A stretch of DNA of 45,899 nt from Vagococcus elongatus. Its GTDB lineage: Bacteria > Bacillota > Bacilli > Lactobacillales > Vagococcaceae. The stretch covers positions 1 to 45,899 of the forward strand of contig NZ_NGKA01000021.1 in the NCBI RefSeq assembly GCF_003987645.1, read 5' to 3'. The notes beneath the pieces were generated by a model. The model was not told the DNA's origin. It did not search any database and saw only the letters and a list, made by a program, of their open reading frames with translations. Below, piece by piece: positions 23,741-32,303 of the stretch. The position numbers and the translations under genes were made by a program. Numbering within the stretch: the stretch's first letter is position 1; each line of letters begins with the position of its first letter.

Positions 23741-24826
23741 ATGGAGTCAAACGAAGAAATAATGTTAAAAGAACTAACAAGTGCCAGAGGAGTTCCGGGT
23801 AATGAAGAAGAGGTGCGTCAAGTATTTAAAAAATATGCCGTACCTTATGCAGATAAGCTGATGTTTGACGGCTTGGGCGGAATCGTGGCGCGTCGTGCGG
23901 GGGATAAGGAAGGACCCAAAGTCATGATTATGGGACACATGGACGAAGTTGGTTTTATGGTAACACAAGTGACTGACAAAGGTTTCTTGAAATTTCAAAC
24001 GCTAGGCGGATGGTGGGGCCAAGTGATGCTCGCACAACAAGTAGAAATCAAAGCTCGTACAGGAAAAATATTCCACGGGGTCATTGGATGCAAACCGCCC
24101 CATGTGTTAACGGCAGAAGCTCGTAAGAAACCTTATGAAATCAGCGATATGTTCATTGATATCGGTGCAGCAGATGAGGCTGAAGTGAAAGAATGGGGCA
24201 TTCGTCCGGGAGATATGGTCACGCCTTATATAGAATATCGTCGCATGAACGACACTAAATTTATGTTGGCAAAAGCTTGGGACAATCGGATTGGTACAGC
24301 AGTTTCTCTAAAAGTGTTAGAAAACTTAGCGAAAGAAGGACACCCCAATATTTTATTTGCAGGAAGCAATGTTCAAGAAGAAGTCGGATTGCGTGGGTCT
24401 CGGACAAGTACACATTTAGTGAATCCGGATATTGCTTTAGCTTTGGACACTGGAACTGCGGGAGATACTCCTGGAATGACGCCAAAGGAATCAATGTCTG
24501 AGCTAGGAAAGGGGCCGCAAATTTTGATTTACGATGCTTCAATGATTCCCAATAAAAAATTACGGGACTTTGTCATTGATGTGGCAGAAGAAATGGAAAT
24601 TCCTTATCAGTTGGAAGTAATTGCAGGGGGAGGGACTGATGCAGGTACGCAACATATTACTCGTGACGGTATCCCAGCCATCGCAATTACTGTAGCGACC
24701 AGATACTTGCACTCCCATACGTCGATCATACATGAAGACGATTATCTTAACACTGTTGCATTAGTGACAGAAGTGGTCAAGCGATTGGATAAAGAAACCG
24801 TAGAAAAAATCCGTTCATTTGAATAA
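23741..24826 (+). CDS. pepA: Glutamyl aminopeptidase (M42 family)
   Basis: The 361-residue protein belongs to the dinuclear metal M42 aminopeptidases, which cut N-terminal residues from peptides; the PepA subgroup prefers Glu and Asp. Metal and catalytic residues appear in the expected order: His in GHMDEVG, Asp in KAWDNRIG, the Glu pair in VQEEVGLRG, Asp in ALDTG and His in YLHSHTSIIH. The fold normally forms a dodecamer in the cytosol. The ATG follows AGGGGG by eight bases. The gene has its own promoter and terminator, so it is monocistronic. It would supply amino acids from peptides. Confidence 0.93.
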   Translation: MESNEEIMLKELTSARGVPGNEEEVRQVFKKYAVPYADKLMFDGLGGIVARRAGDKEGPKVMIMGHMDEVGFMVTQVTDKGFLKFQTLGGWWGQVMLAQQVEIKARTGKIFHGVIGCKPPHVLTAEARKKPYEISDMFIDIGAADEAEVKEWGIRPGDMVTPYIEYRRMNDTKFMLAKAWDNRIGTAVSLKVLENLAKEGHPNILFAGSNVQEEVGLRGSRTSTHLVNPDIALALDTGTAGDTPGMTPKESMSELGKGPQILIYDASMIPNKKLRDFVIDVAEEMEIPYQLEVIAGGGTDAGTQHITRDGIPAIAITVATRYLHSHTSIIHEDDYLNTVALVTEVVKRLDKETVEKIRSFE

Positions 24827-24834
24827 ATTATTTG

Positions 24835-24865
24835 AGAAACGAGAAACGGCTCTCGTTTCTTTTTT
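24835..24865 (+). terminator. Terminator of pepA
   Basis: AGAAACGAGA pairs with TCTCGTTTCT around AACGGC, followed by TTTTT. Confidence 0.92.
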
Positions 24866-25045
24866 GAACGATTTTATACAAAATTGTATGTGAAGTCTGA
24901 ATTTAAGCCAGTAAATTTTTTTGAAGTCCCGATATACTAAGGAAAATTAAATTTGTGTTTTTTTGAACAAATTTCGTCGGTTTAATTGTTAGCCAGCGAA
25001 GACAAAAAGGGGTAAAGTAATTATTGTGATAGGAGGGGATAATTG

Positions 25046-25783
25046 ATGGAAATTACTGTTCTTGGTTTTTGGGGTGCATATCCATGGAACAAAGAAGGCA
25101 CTTCAAGTTATCTGCTGAAATCGTCAGGTTTTTCATTGTTGATCGATGCGGGGAGCGGGACGTTTAACATGCTGAGGGAAACGATAGAACCTTTGGAGCT
25201 GGACGCTGTGATTATTTCTCATTACCATCATGATCATATAGCTGATCTAGGCGTGCTGCAATATTATCGTCAATTGAATCAGCCAGAAGGTCATGCAGAG
25301 CTGCCAATCTATGGACATACGGAACATGAGTTTTATTTCGATGCTCTAACGATGCCAAAAGTGAGTAAAGGGATACCTTATGAAGAACGGACACCGATTA
25401 CCATCGGTCCTTTTACAGTTGGATTTTTAAGGACTCGGCATCCGGTACCGTGTTTTGCTATGAGGATTACAGAGACTTCCACCGGGAAAAATTTCGTCTA
25501 CACTGCCGACTCTGGTTACCTGAATAAATTTACTGATTTTATTGAGGGGACCAATCTATTGATTGCTGACAGTTATTTTTTAAACGGCAATGAGGATAAT
25601 CCGGTGCACTTTACGGCAAAGGAAGTGGGAGAGATGGCCAAAAATGGCGGAGTTCCCAAAGTTTTGTTGAGTCATTTGCAGCAAGAAATTCATTTGTCCC
25701 TGTTAAAAAGCCAAGCAGAAGAAGCGGCTGGAACAGGCGTTGATGTTCTGTTGGCGGAAACCGGCCTAACAATAGTTTTATAA
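25046..25783 (+). CDS. MBL-fold metallo-hydrolase (RNase Z-like)
   Basis: This 245-residue protein has the metallo-beta-lactamase fold with SHYHHDHIADLG (the HxHxDH site) near residue 60. Further ligands are the histidine in RTRHPVPC, the aspartate in YTADSGY and the histidine in LLSHLQQE. It resembles the YhfI/RNase Z-like hydrolases of Bacilli, which include cyclic nucleotide phosphodiesterases and uncharacterised enzymes. I use ATG 25046 (GGAGGGG seven bases upstream) rather than the TTG just before. It lies 29 bases upstream of the lipoate ligase gene, the same pairing seen for yhfI-lplJ in Bacillus, and is probably co-transcribed. Confidence 0.85.
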   Translation: MEITVLGFWGAYPWNKEGTSSYLLKSSGFSLLIDAGSGTFNMLRETIEPLELDAVIISHYHHDHIADLGVLQYYRQLNQPEGHAELPIYGHTEHEFYFDALTMPKVSKGIPYEERTPITIGPFTVGFLRTRHPVPCFAMRITETSTGKNFVYTADSGYLNKFTDFIEGTNLLIADSYFLNGNEDNPVHFTAKEVGEMAKNGGVPKVLLSHLQQEIHLSLLKSQAEEAAGTGVDVLLAETGLTIVL

Positions 25784-25812
25784 GAAATAAGAGAAGAAAT
25801 AGGAGAGATGAC

Positions 25813-26817
25813 ATGTTATTTGTACCAAATGAAAATAATGACCCAAGAATCAACTTAGCGATTGAGCAATATTTATTGCAGGAAAAAGAGGCAGACGAGC
25901 CGATTTTACTGTTTTATATCAACGAGCCGTCGATTATTATCGGGCGCAATCAAAACACGATTGAAGAAATCAATTTAGATTATGTTGAACAAAATAATAT
26001 CCATGTGGTGCGTCGTTTAAGCGGCGGCGGGGCAGTGTACCATGACTTTGGCAACCTGAATTTTAGCTTTATCATGCCTGATGATGGTTCTTCTTTCAGA
26101 AATTTTGAAAAGGTGACACGCCCGATTATTGAAGCGCTGCATTCTATGGGAGTCACAGGGGCACAACTGAAAGGCCGAAATGATTTAGTCATTGATGACA
26201 AAAAATTCTCAGGCAATGCGATGTATGCAACAAATGGCCGGATGTTCGCACACGGAACCATCATGTTTGACAGTGATGTGAATGAAGTTGTCAATGCGCT
26301 GAAAGTCCGCAAGGATAAAATCGAATCAAAAGGTATCAAGTCTATCCGCTCCCGTGTAACCAATATCAAACCATATTTAAATGATGACTATCAAAATCTA
26401 TCTACCAAAGCTTTTCGTCAGGATATTTTGTTGAGAATTTTCGGGGTAGACTCTGAAGAACAAGTAAACACCTATCATTTAACAGAAGAAGACTGGGAAA
26501 AAATCAATGAAATCTCAGACAACTACTACCGTAACTGGGATTGGAATTTCGGGAAATCTCCTGAGTTTGATATTATTAAACGCCAGAGATTTGCGATTGG
26601 TTCCATTGAAGTGCGCTTAAATGTTGCTGAAGGAAAAATCCACGAAGCAAAAATCTATGGGGATTTTTTTGGACTGGGGGAAATCTCTGATGTTGAGGAA
26701 ATGTTAGTAGGCATTCAATACAATAAAGAGGCTTTACAAGAATGGGTCGAAAAAGTGGATATTAAAAAATACTTTGGCAACGTAGCAACTGAAGAATTGT
26801 TGGAACTTTTATATTAG
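25813..26817 (+). CDS. lplA: Lipoate-protein ligase
   Basis: The 334-residue enzyme activates lipoate with ATP and attaches it to E2 and GcvH-type proteins. Motifs are IIIGRNQNTIEEIN, RRLSGGGAVYHDFGNLNFSF (substrate-binding glycine loop) and KFSGNAM with the catalytic-site lysine. The C-terminal accessory domain (about residues 250-334) is present. AGGAGAGATGAC precedes the ATG. It shares a transcript with the MBL hydrolase gene and ends at a bidirectional terminator. Scavenging lipoate is typical of Lactobacillales. Confidence 0.95.
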   Translation: MLFVPNENNDPRINLAIEQYLLQEKEADEPILLFYINEPSIIIGRNQNTIEEINLDYVEQNNIHVVRRLSGGGAVYHDFGNLNFSFIMPDDGSSFRNFEKVTRPIIEALHSMGVTGAQLKGRNDLVIDDKKFSGNAMYATNGRMFAHGTIMFDSDVNEVVNALKVRKDKIESKGIKSIRSRVTNIKPYLNDDYQNLSTKAFRQDILLRIFGVDSEEQVNTYHLTEEDWEKINEISDNYYRNWDWNFGKSPEFDIIKRQRFAIGSIEVRLNVAEGKIHEAKIYGDFFGLGEISDVEEMLVGIQYNKEALQEWVEKVDIKKYFGNVATEELLELLY

Positions 26818-26827
26818 ACTGGTAATT

Positions 26828-26866
26828 AAAAAATATCCTGCCGATTTTATGGCAGGATATTTTTTA
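26828..26866. terminator. Bidirectional terminator between lplA and the ClpP gene
   Basis: AAAATATCCTGCC pairs with GGCAGGATATTTT around GATTTTAT, with T-runs on both exits. Confidence 0.92.
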
Positions 26867-26886
26867 ATGGTAGTTTCTTTAACTGA

Positions 26887-27456
26887 CTATTTTAAATCTT
26901 CCCGATTTTCAATCAGATGCGTGACAATACCGTATTCTTTTGCTTCATCTACTGACATCCAAAAGTTGCGGTCAGTGTCTTGGGCAACTTTTTCATAAGA
27001 TTGTCCTGTGGCCGTAGCGATCAAGCGATTGATGCGTTCACGCATTTTAACAATTTCTTTTGCTTCGATTTGAATTTCGGTACTTTGCCCTTGAACCCCG
27101 CCAGCCGGCTGATGAATCATGTAGCGGGTGTTTGGCAAACTGTAACGATTTTCTGGTTTTGCTGCCAAATAAATCGTGATACCGGCACTTGCCACCCAGC
27201 CAGTCCCGATGATTTTAACTTCAGGTTTCACAAATTTGATCATATCATGAATGGTGTCACCAGCTTCCACATGACCTCCCTGACTATTTAGGAAAATCGT
27301 GATAGGCTCATCACTGGCTGCCTCTAATAGTAATAATTTAGTGGAGATATCTTTTGCTAACTCTTGGTCTACCCCACCACTGATAAAAATCGTCCGAGAT
27401 TTTAACAGTCTTTCTGCAAATAGATTGTCCATTTCTTTCGTATCTTTTTCTGACAT
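26887..27456 (-). CDS. Divergent ClpP protease subunit (ClpP1-like, Ser-His-Asn)
   Basis: The 189-residue protein has the ClpP fold but differs from housekeeping ClpP. The active serine is Ser90 in GWVASAG (usually MAASMG), His115 is in RYMIHQP, and the third triad position is Asn164 in DTDRNFW, where ClpP normally has Asp. The same Ser-His-Asn arrangement is known for Listeria ClpP1, which works in a mixed ring with ClpP2. GGAGGGA places the start at ATG 27456, eight codons inside the longer frame. The gene is alone between lplA and trpS. A canonical clpP is expected elsewhere in the genome. Confidence 0.85.
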   Translation of the reverse strand: MSEKDTKEMDNLFAERLLKSRTIFISGGVDQELAKDISTKLLLLEAASDEPITIFLNSQGGHVEAGDTIHDMIKFVKPEVKIIGTGWVASAGITIYLAAKPENRYSLPNTRYMIHQPAGGVQGQSTEIQIEAKEIVKMRERINRLIATATGQSYEKVAQDTDRNFWMSVDEAKEYGIVTHLIENREDLK

Positions 27457-27525
27457 AGATTTGTCCCTCCAATAATTCATTGTCTTTACTATAACACTTC
27501 TTAGTAGAATTTTTAATCAACTTGC

Positions 27526-28536
<1,011 letters not shown>

Positions 28537-28569
28537 CTAAAATGTTCCTTTCTATCATTCCTAGTGTCC

Positions 28570-28575
28570 ATTATA
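28570..28575 (-). promoter_or_regulatory. -10 box of trpS
   Basis: Perfect TATAAT on the minus strand, 34 bases before the trpS start codon. The -35 region is weak. Confidence 0.5.
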
Positions 28576-28737
28576 CTGGATTATTTATAAAAAGAAAATT
28601 CAAAAAAAATTCATTCAATCAAAAAATAATTCAAATAGAAACTATTTTAATGTTTATTAAGTAACGATAAATATTAAAATTTCAATATAAATCAGATTAA
28701 ATTGCTGAATCAACTGGAATTCAAGGACTAATTACGG

Positions 28738-28743
28738 TATAAT
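28738..28743 (+). promoter_or_regulatory. -10 box of spx
   Basis: Perfect TATAAT about 70 bases before the spx start. A -35 element, TGGAAT, is only a partial match at 17 bases distance. Confidence 0.5.
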
Positions 28744-28812
28744 TACTGTGTGATATGTTATATTCGTATCATTGTTGGGAATGTTATGGAGATCACGAAA
28801 AGGAGTGATTTT

Positions 28813-29211
28813 ATGTTAACACTTTACACATCTCCTAGTTGTACATCTTGTCGAAAAGCTCGTGCTTGGTTAGTAGAACAAGAAATTCCGTTTAAAGAAC
28901 GTAATATTTTTTCGGAACCCCTGGATATTTCTGAACTGAAAGAAATTTTACGCATGACAGAAGATGGGACAGAAGAGATCATTTCGACTCGATCGAAAGT
29001 TTTCCAAAAGTTAGATATGGATTTGGATGACTTGCCTCTTGATGAGTTGTTGAAGCTTGTGCAAAAAAACCCGGGACTATTACGACGACCGATTATGATT
29101 GATGAAAAAAGGCTTCAAGTTGGTTTCAATGAAGATGAAATTAGAAGGTTCTTACCGAGAGAGGTACGTGCTTTGGAATTGCGTCATGCACAATTAATGG
29201 CAGGACTATAG
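28813..29211 (+). CDS. spx: Redox-sensing regulator Spx
   Basis: Spx binds the RNA polymerase alpha C-terminal domain and turns on thiol-stress genes. From ATG 28813 (AAGGAG upstream) the protein has 132 residues, close to the usual 131. The redox switch is Cys10-Thr-Ser-Cys13 in [14 protein letters not shown], and [10 protein letters not shown] is the conserved segment near residue 90. The longer open frame with 21 extra residues lacks a ribosome binding site. A terminator follows, then mecA, which encodes a Clp adaptor. Confidence 0.96.
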   Translation: MLTLYTSPSCTSCRKARAWLVEQEIPFKERNIFSEPLDISELKEILRMTEDGTEEIISTRSKVFQKLDMDLDDLPLDELLKLVQKNPGLLRRPIMIDEKRLQVGFNEDEIRRFLPREVRALELRHAQLMAGL

Positions 29212-29218
29212 GAATGTC

Positions 29219-29250
29219 GAACCTCGTCTTTAAGACGAGGTTTTTTTTCT
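29219..29250 (+). terminator. Terminator of spx
   Basis: AACCTCGTCTT pairs with AAGACGAGGTT with a minimal loop, followed by eight T. Confidence 0.92.
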
Positions 29251-29331
29251 TTACTTTTAGATGAATTAAGCTACAATGTGTTTAATGAGTAGATTTGTAG
29301 TATAATTAGGTTAGAAGAGAGGTGTAGTCAA

Positions 29332-30003
29332 ATGGAAATGGAACGCATCAATGAGAATACGATCCGGGTGCTGATAGAAAACGCTGATTTAGAAGAGCGG
29401 GGTATCACTTTTTTGGATTTGTTAGGAAACCATAAACAAATTGAAAACTTTTTTTACAGTATTCTGGAAGAGGTCGATATTGATGAGCAGTTTCAGGAGA
29501 CCGATGCCGTGACGTTTCAAGTCTTGCCTAACCGGAATGGATTGGAACTGTTTATCAGTAAAAATGCTCTCATGGGAGAAAACGGAGAGACGGCTGACAT
29601 GCCTGATATTGTCGATCAAGAGTCTCTTAGTGAATTCGTGAGAAGGCAAATGGTCGAAGGGACACCAGTGGAACAATTGCCTAAAGAGAATGAAGCAATC
29701 AATCAAATAGACTCACCGACAATTGATTATGTTGTTGTTTTTGAAGACTTTGAAGATTTAATTGAATTGGCTAAGATTAGCAAGTTTAATAATATGCAGA
29801 CGCATCTCTATAGAATGGACGAGTTCTACTTTTTGCACAGTGTTTTCTTCTTGGAAGAGACGTCAGAAAATCAAGTCAAAGAAGATATTGCCAAAGTGCT
29901 TGAGTATAGTCATTTGAGTAAGATCACACCAGAAATTCTGGCAGAGCATGGGGATTCGATTATGGAGTACAATGCTTTGGAGCAAGTTAAGTATTACTTT
30001 TAA
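29332..30003 (+). CDS. mecA: Clp protease adaptor MecA
   Basis: MecA delivers substrates to ClpC-ClpP. The 223-residue protein has the short N-terminal substrate-binding domain (MERINENTIRVLIENADLEE) with GITFLDLLGN, an acidic linker, and the C-terminal ClpC-binding domain ending in EHGDSIMEYNALEQVKYYF. AGAGGTG precedes the ATG. In many Firmicutes mecA lies next to spx and upstream of coiA; here a HAD phosphatase gene follows instead. MecA restrains competence and biofilm control in relatives. Confidence 0.95.
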   Translation: MEMERINENTIRVLIENADLEERGITFLDLLGNHKQIENFFYSILEEVDIDEQFQETDAVTFQVLPNRNGLELFISKNALMGENGETADMPDIVDQESLSEFVRRQMVEGTPVEQLPKENEAINQIDSPTIDYVVVFEDFEDLIELAKISKFNNMQTHLYRMDEFYFLHSVFFLEETSENQVKEDIAKVLEYSHLSKITPEILAEHGDSIMEYNALEQVKYYF

Positions 30004-30021
30004 TTAAACCGGTCAATGTTC

Positions 30022-30052
30022 AACCGTCCAATTTATTTGGACGGATTTTTTA
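30022..30052 (+). terminator. Terminator of mecA
   Basis: CCGTCCAA pairs with TTGGACGG around an A/T loop, followed by ATTTTTT. Confidence 0.9.
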
Positions 30053-30068
30053 ATCAAGGAGCTAACTA

Positions 30069-30752
30069 ATGAATTACTCGACAGTCTTAATGGATTTGGA
30101 TAATACGATTTTGAGTTTTGATCAGGCGGAAGAATACGCGCTGAAGAAGTTATTTGAAGAAGAAGAAGTTCCGTGGCAGCAGGAAATCTTCCAGCGCTAC
30201 CATATAAAAAACAAAGAACTATGGGAAGAGCTGGAAAAAGGGATTTACCAGCGAGAGCACGTGCTGTCTGAACGTTTCGTTTATATTTTTCAACTATGCG
30301 GGAAAAAGGTGGACGGGGATGAGATGGATCAAAGATTCCGTCATCATTTATCAGAAAAGATATTCTTTATGCCCGAGGCGCTAAAAACTTTGGATAAACT
30401 GAAAGAAAAAAAGATTCACCTCCACATGGTAACCAATGGTGTGGCGGTGACACAATATAGAAGAATCAAGAAGGCCAAGATAGGTCATTATTTTAATCAG
30501 CTGTTTATTTCAGAAGAGGTGGGCTATCAGAAGCCGGCAAAAGAGTTTTTTCAACATGTATTTGAACGGATAGAGGAAAAAGATACATCCAAAGTACTGA
30601 TGATGGGGGACTCATTGTCTGCGGATATCAAAGGAGGCAATCAGGCGGGAATTGACACGTGCTGGTATACGGAAAAGAAGACTGTGGGAAGTCAGGAGAT
30701 TACGCCAACCTATCATATTACGCGGCTAGATGATGTACTGACGATTGTGTGA
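30069..30752 (+). CDS. HAD-superfamily nucleotidase (YjjG/YfnB-like)
   Basis: The 227-residue protein is a HAD subfamily IA hydrolase, closest in style to YjjG-type 5'-nucleotidases. Motif I is LMDLDNTIL with the nucleophile Asp near residue 9; motif II is MVTNGV; motif III is the lysine in GYQKPAKEF; motif IV is MMGDSLSADIKGG. YjjG proteins remove phosphate from pyrimidine nucleotides, including modified ones, and so clean the nucleotide pool. The uracil-DNA glycosylase-like and Nudix genes that follow fit such a house-cleaning group. AAGGAGC precedes the ATG. The physiological substrate is not shown by the sequence. Confidence 0.88.
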   Translation: MNYSTVLMDLDNTILSFDQAEEYALKKLFEEEEVPWQQEIFQRYHIKNKELWEELEKGIYQREHVLSERFVYIFQLCGKKVDGDEMDQRFRHHLSEKIFFMPEALKTLDKLKEKKIHLHMVTNGVAVTQYRRIKKAKIGHYFNQLFISEEVGYQKPAKEFFQHVFERIEEKDTSKVLMMGDSLSADIKGGNQAGIDTCWYTEKKTVGSQEITPTYHITRLDDVLTIV

Positions 30753-30783
30753 CATAGGTCGATAAACATTGCAGGTGTGTGAA

Positions 30784-31425
30784 ATGGATTATCCTAAAAA
30801 ATTGGTTGTTGAAGTTTTAGAAAAGGCACAGGGCAAGGCTTTAACGGGATTTTTGACGGGTCAGGGATCCCGAAATGCCACATTGATGTTAGTCGGCGAA
30901 GCGCCGGGAAAAATTGAGATACAAACCAAAATTCCTTTTACTGGTCGTTCGGGTAAAAAGCTGGATGTATGGCTAGAATTAGCTGACCTAAAAAGAGAAG
31001 ATATATATATTACCAGTGCGGTCAGAAACCGTCCGTACAAAATCGTGTCTTCACTGGATAAAAAGACCGGCAAGTTAAAAGAGCGCCGTCCAAATCGAGC
31101 ACCGACACAACAAGAGGTGTGGATTCATGCATCGCTACTGGACTATGAAATACAGACTGTCCGCCCGAAGATATTGGCGCCGATGGGAAATATCGGACTC
31201 AAGAGACTTCTAGGGGGAAAGTATAAGATAGCAGATATTCACGGGGAATTAATGGAAAGTACAATCTTACAAGTCAATCAAGAAAAAACAACTTATGAAA
31301 ATAGTGCGGAGACCTACCTGATTTTCCCGTTATATCATCCAGCAGCCGTCTTTTATAATCCTGCTTTAGAAAATTTGATTGAACAGGACTGGGAAAAATT
31401 GGGACACCTGGTGAATAATATCTGA
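30784..31425 (+). CDS. Uracil-DNA glycosylase family 4-like protein lacking cluster cysteines
   Basis: The 213-residue protein has the UDG superfamily motifs: GEAPG (motif 1, near residue 38), PFTGRSGKKLD, YITSAVRNRP and YHPAAV (motif 2). Family 4 enzymes hold a [4Fe-4S] cluster through four cysteines; from ATG 30784 this protein has no cysteine at all, and the usual xCRP is NRP. It therefore must fold without the cluster. The ATG follows AGGTG by six bases; the earlier TTG at 30769 lies before that site. It may still remove uracil from DNA. The HAD gene precedes it by 31 bases. Confidence 0.8.
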   Translation: MDYPKKLVVEVLEKAQGKALTGFLTGQGSRNATLMLVGEAPGKIEIQTKIPFTGRSGKKLDVWLELADLKREDIYITSAVRNRPYKIVSSLDKKTGKLKERRPNRAPTQQEVWIHASLLDYEIQTVRPKILAPMGNIGLKRLLGGKYKIADIHGELMESTILQVNQEKTTYENSAETYLIFPLYHPAAVFYNPALENLIEQDWEKLGHLVNNI

Positions 31426-31485
31426 AAGTGCTCATCCTTTAAGGAACAATTACAATGACTAACTACGGAAAAGAGGTCTTTTGCT

Positions 31486-32052
31486 GTGGATTTAAAGGAA
31501 CAACTTAATAATTACATCCCTTTTAATCATCAGGAGGCGCAAGATAAAAGAATCATACTATCCTGTCTGGAAGACTATCCCCAAATTTTTTTTAGGGAAA
31601 ATTTGCTGGCACATATGACCGCTTCCGCTTGGGTGGTTAATCGGAACAAAGACAAAGTTTTGCTGGCATATCACAATCTTTATGATTCATGGTCTTGGCT
31701 TGGAGGACATGCTGATGGAGAGGAAAATCTGTTGAATGTTGCCTTGCGGGAAGTCAGCGAGGAAAGTGGTCTGCAACGGCTCACTCCGGTACTTGAAGAT
31801 ATTTATTCCCTTGAGGTGTTGACGGTAGACGGACACATGAAGCGTGGTGCTTATATTTCTTCTCATTTACACTTGAACATAACTTATTTAATCGAGGCAG
31901 ATGAAACGGCGTCTTTGTCTATTAAACCTGATGAAAATAGTGGGGTGAAGTGGTTTGCTTTAGACGATGCGGTTGCGGCTTCCACAGAGCGGTGGTTTCA
32001 AGAGAATGTCTACAAAAAGTTAAATGAAAAGTTGGAAATTTTGGGGAAATAA
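31486..32052 (+). CDS. Nudix hydrolase
   Basis: The 188-residue protein carries a Nudix box GGHADGEENLLNVALREV followed by SEESGL near residues 73-96, with the metal-binding glutamates. The Nudix domain is preceded by about 40 helical residues and a SAWVVN strand. Substrates of such enzymes include oxidised or damaged nucleoside diphosphate compounds. Translation appears to start at GTG 31486, eight bases after AGAGGT. It lies 60 bases after the UDG-like gene and before two terminators, so the three pool-cleaning genes may be co-transcribed. Confidence 0.88.
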   Translation: MDLKEQLNNYIPFNHQEAQDKRIILSCLEDYPQIFFRENLLAHMTASAWVVNRNKDKVLLAYHNLYDSWSWLGGHADGEENLLNVALREVSEESGLQRLTPVLEDIYSLEVLTVDGHMKRGAYISSHLHLNITYLIEADETASLSIKPDENSGVKWFALDDAVAASTERWFQENVYKKLNEKLEILGK

Positions 32053-32136
32053 TGGTCAATAAAAGAAAAGCAATTGGAAATCGTGTTCATGATGATTCTC
32101 TAACTATAACGCTTTAAACGGCTCTATAATTTATGG

Positions 32137-32173
32137 GACTGATGAATCAGAATATGATTTATCAGTCTTTTTT
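32137..32173 (+). terminator. Terminator of the Nudix gene
   Basis: GACTGATGAATCA pairs with TGATTTATCAGTC around five bases, followed by TTTTTT. Confidence 0.9.
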
Positions 32174-32232
32174 CATGATGACAATTGTATTTTAAAAGAA
32201 TTTTCTAAAAAGTGACTTTTATGACATAAATT

Positions 32233-32260
32233 AAAAACTGCCCTTACACGGGCAGTTTTT
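32233..32260. terminator. Bidirectional terminator next to hutU
   Basis: AAAAACTGCCC pairs with GGGCAGTTTTT around TTACAC. It lies 40 bases past the minus-strand hutU stop. Confidence 0.92.
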
Positions 32261-32303
32261 AGTTTATATAGAAGCATTTGTAAAAGTAGGATTATCTATT
32301 TGA

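Noticed and set aside
25980-26369. 129-codon minus-strand open frame
   Set aside because: Antisense to the conserved catalytic region of the lipoate ligase gene.
28537-28812. T-box leader for trpS
   Set aside because: The minus-strand leader is only about 30 bases after the -10 box and has no T-box motif or attenuator.
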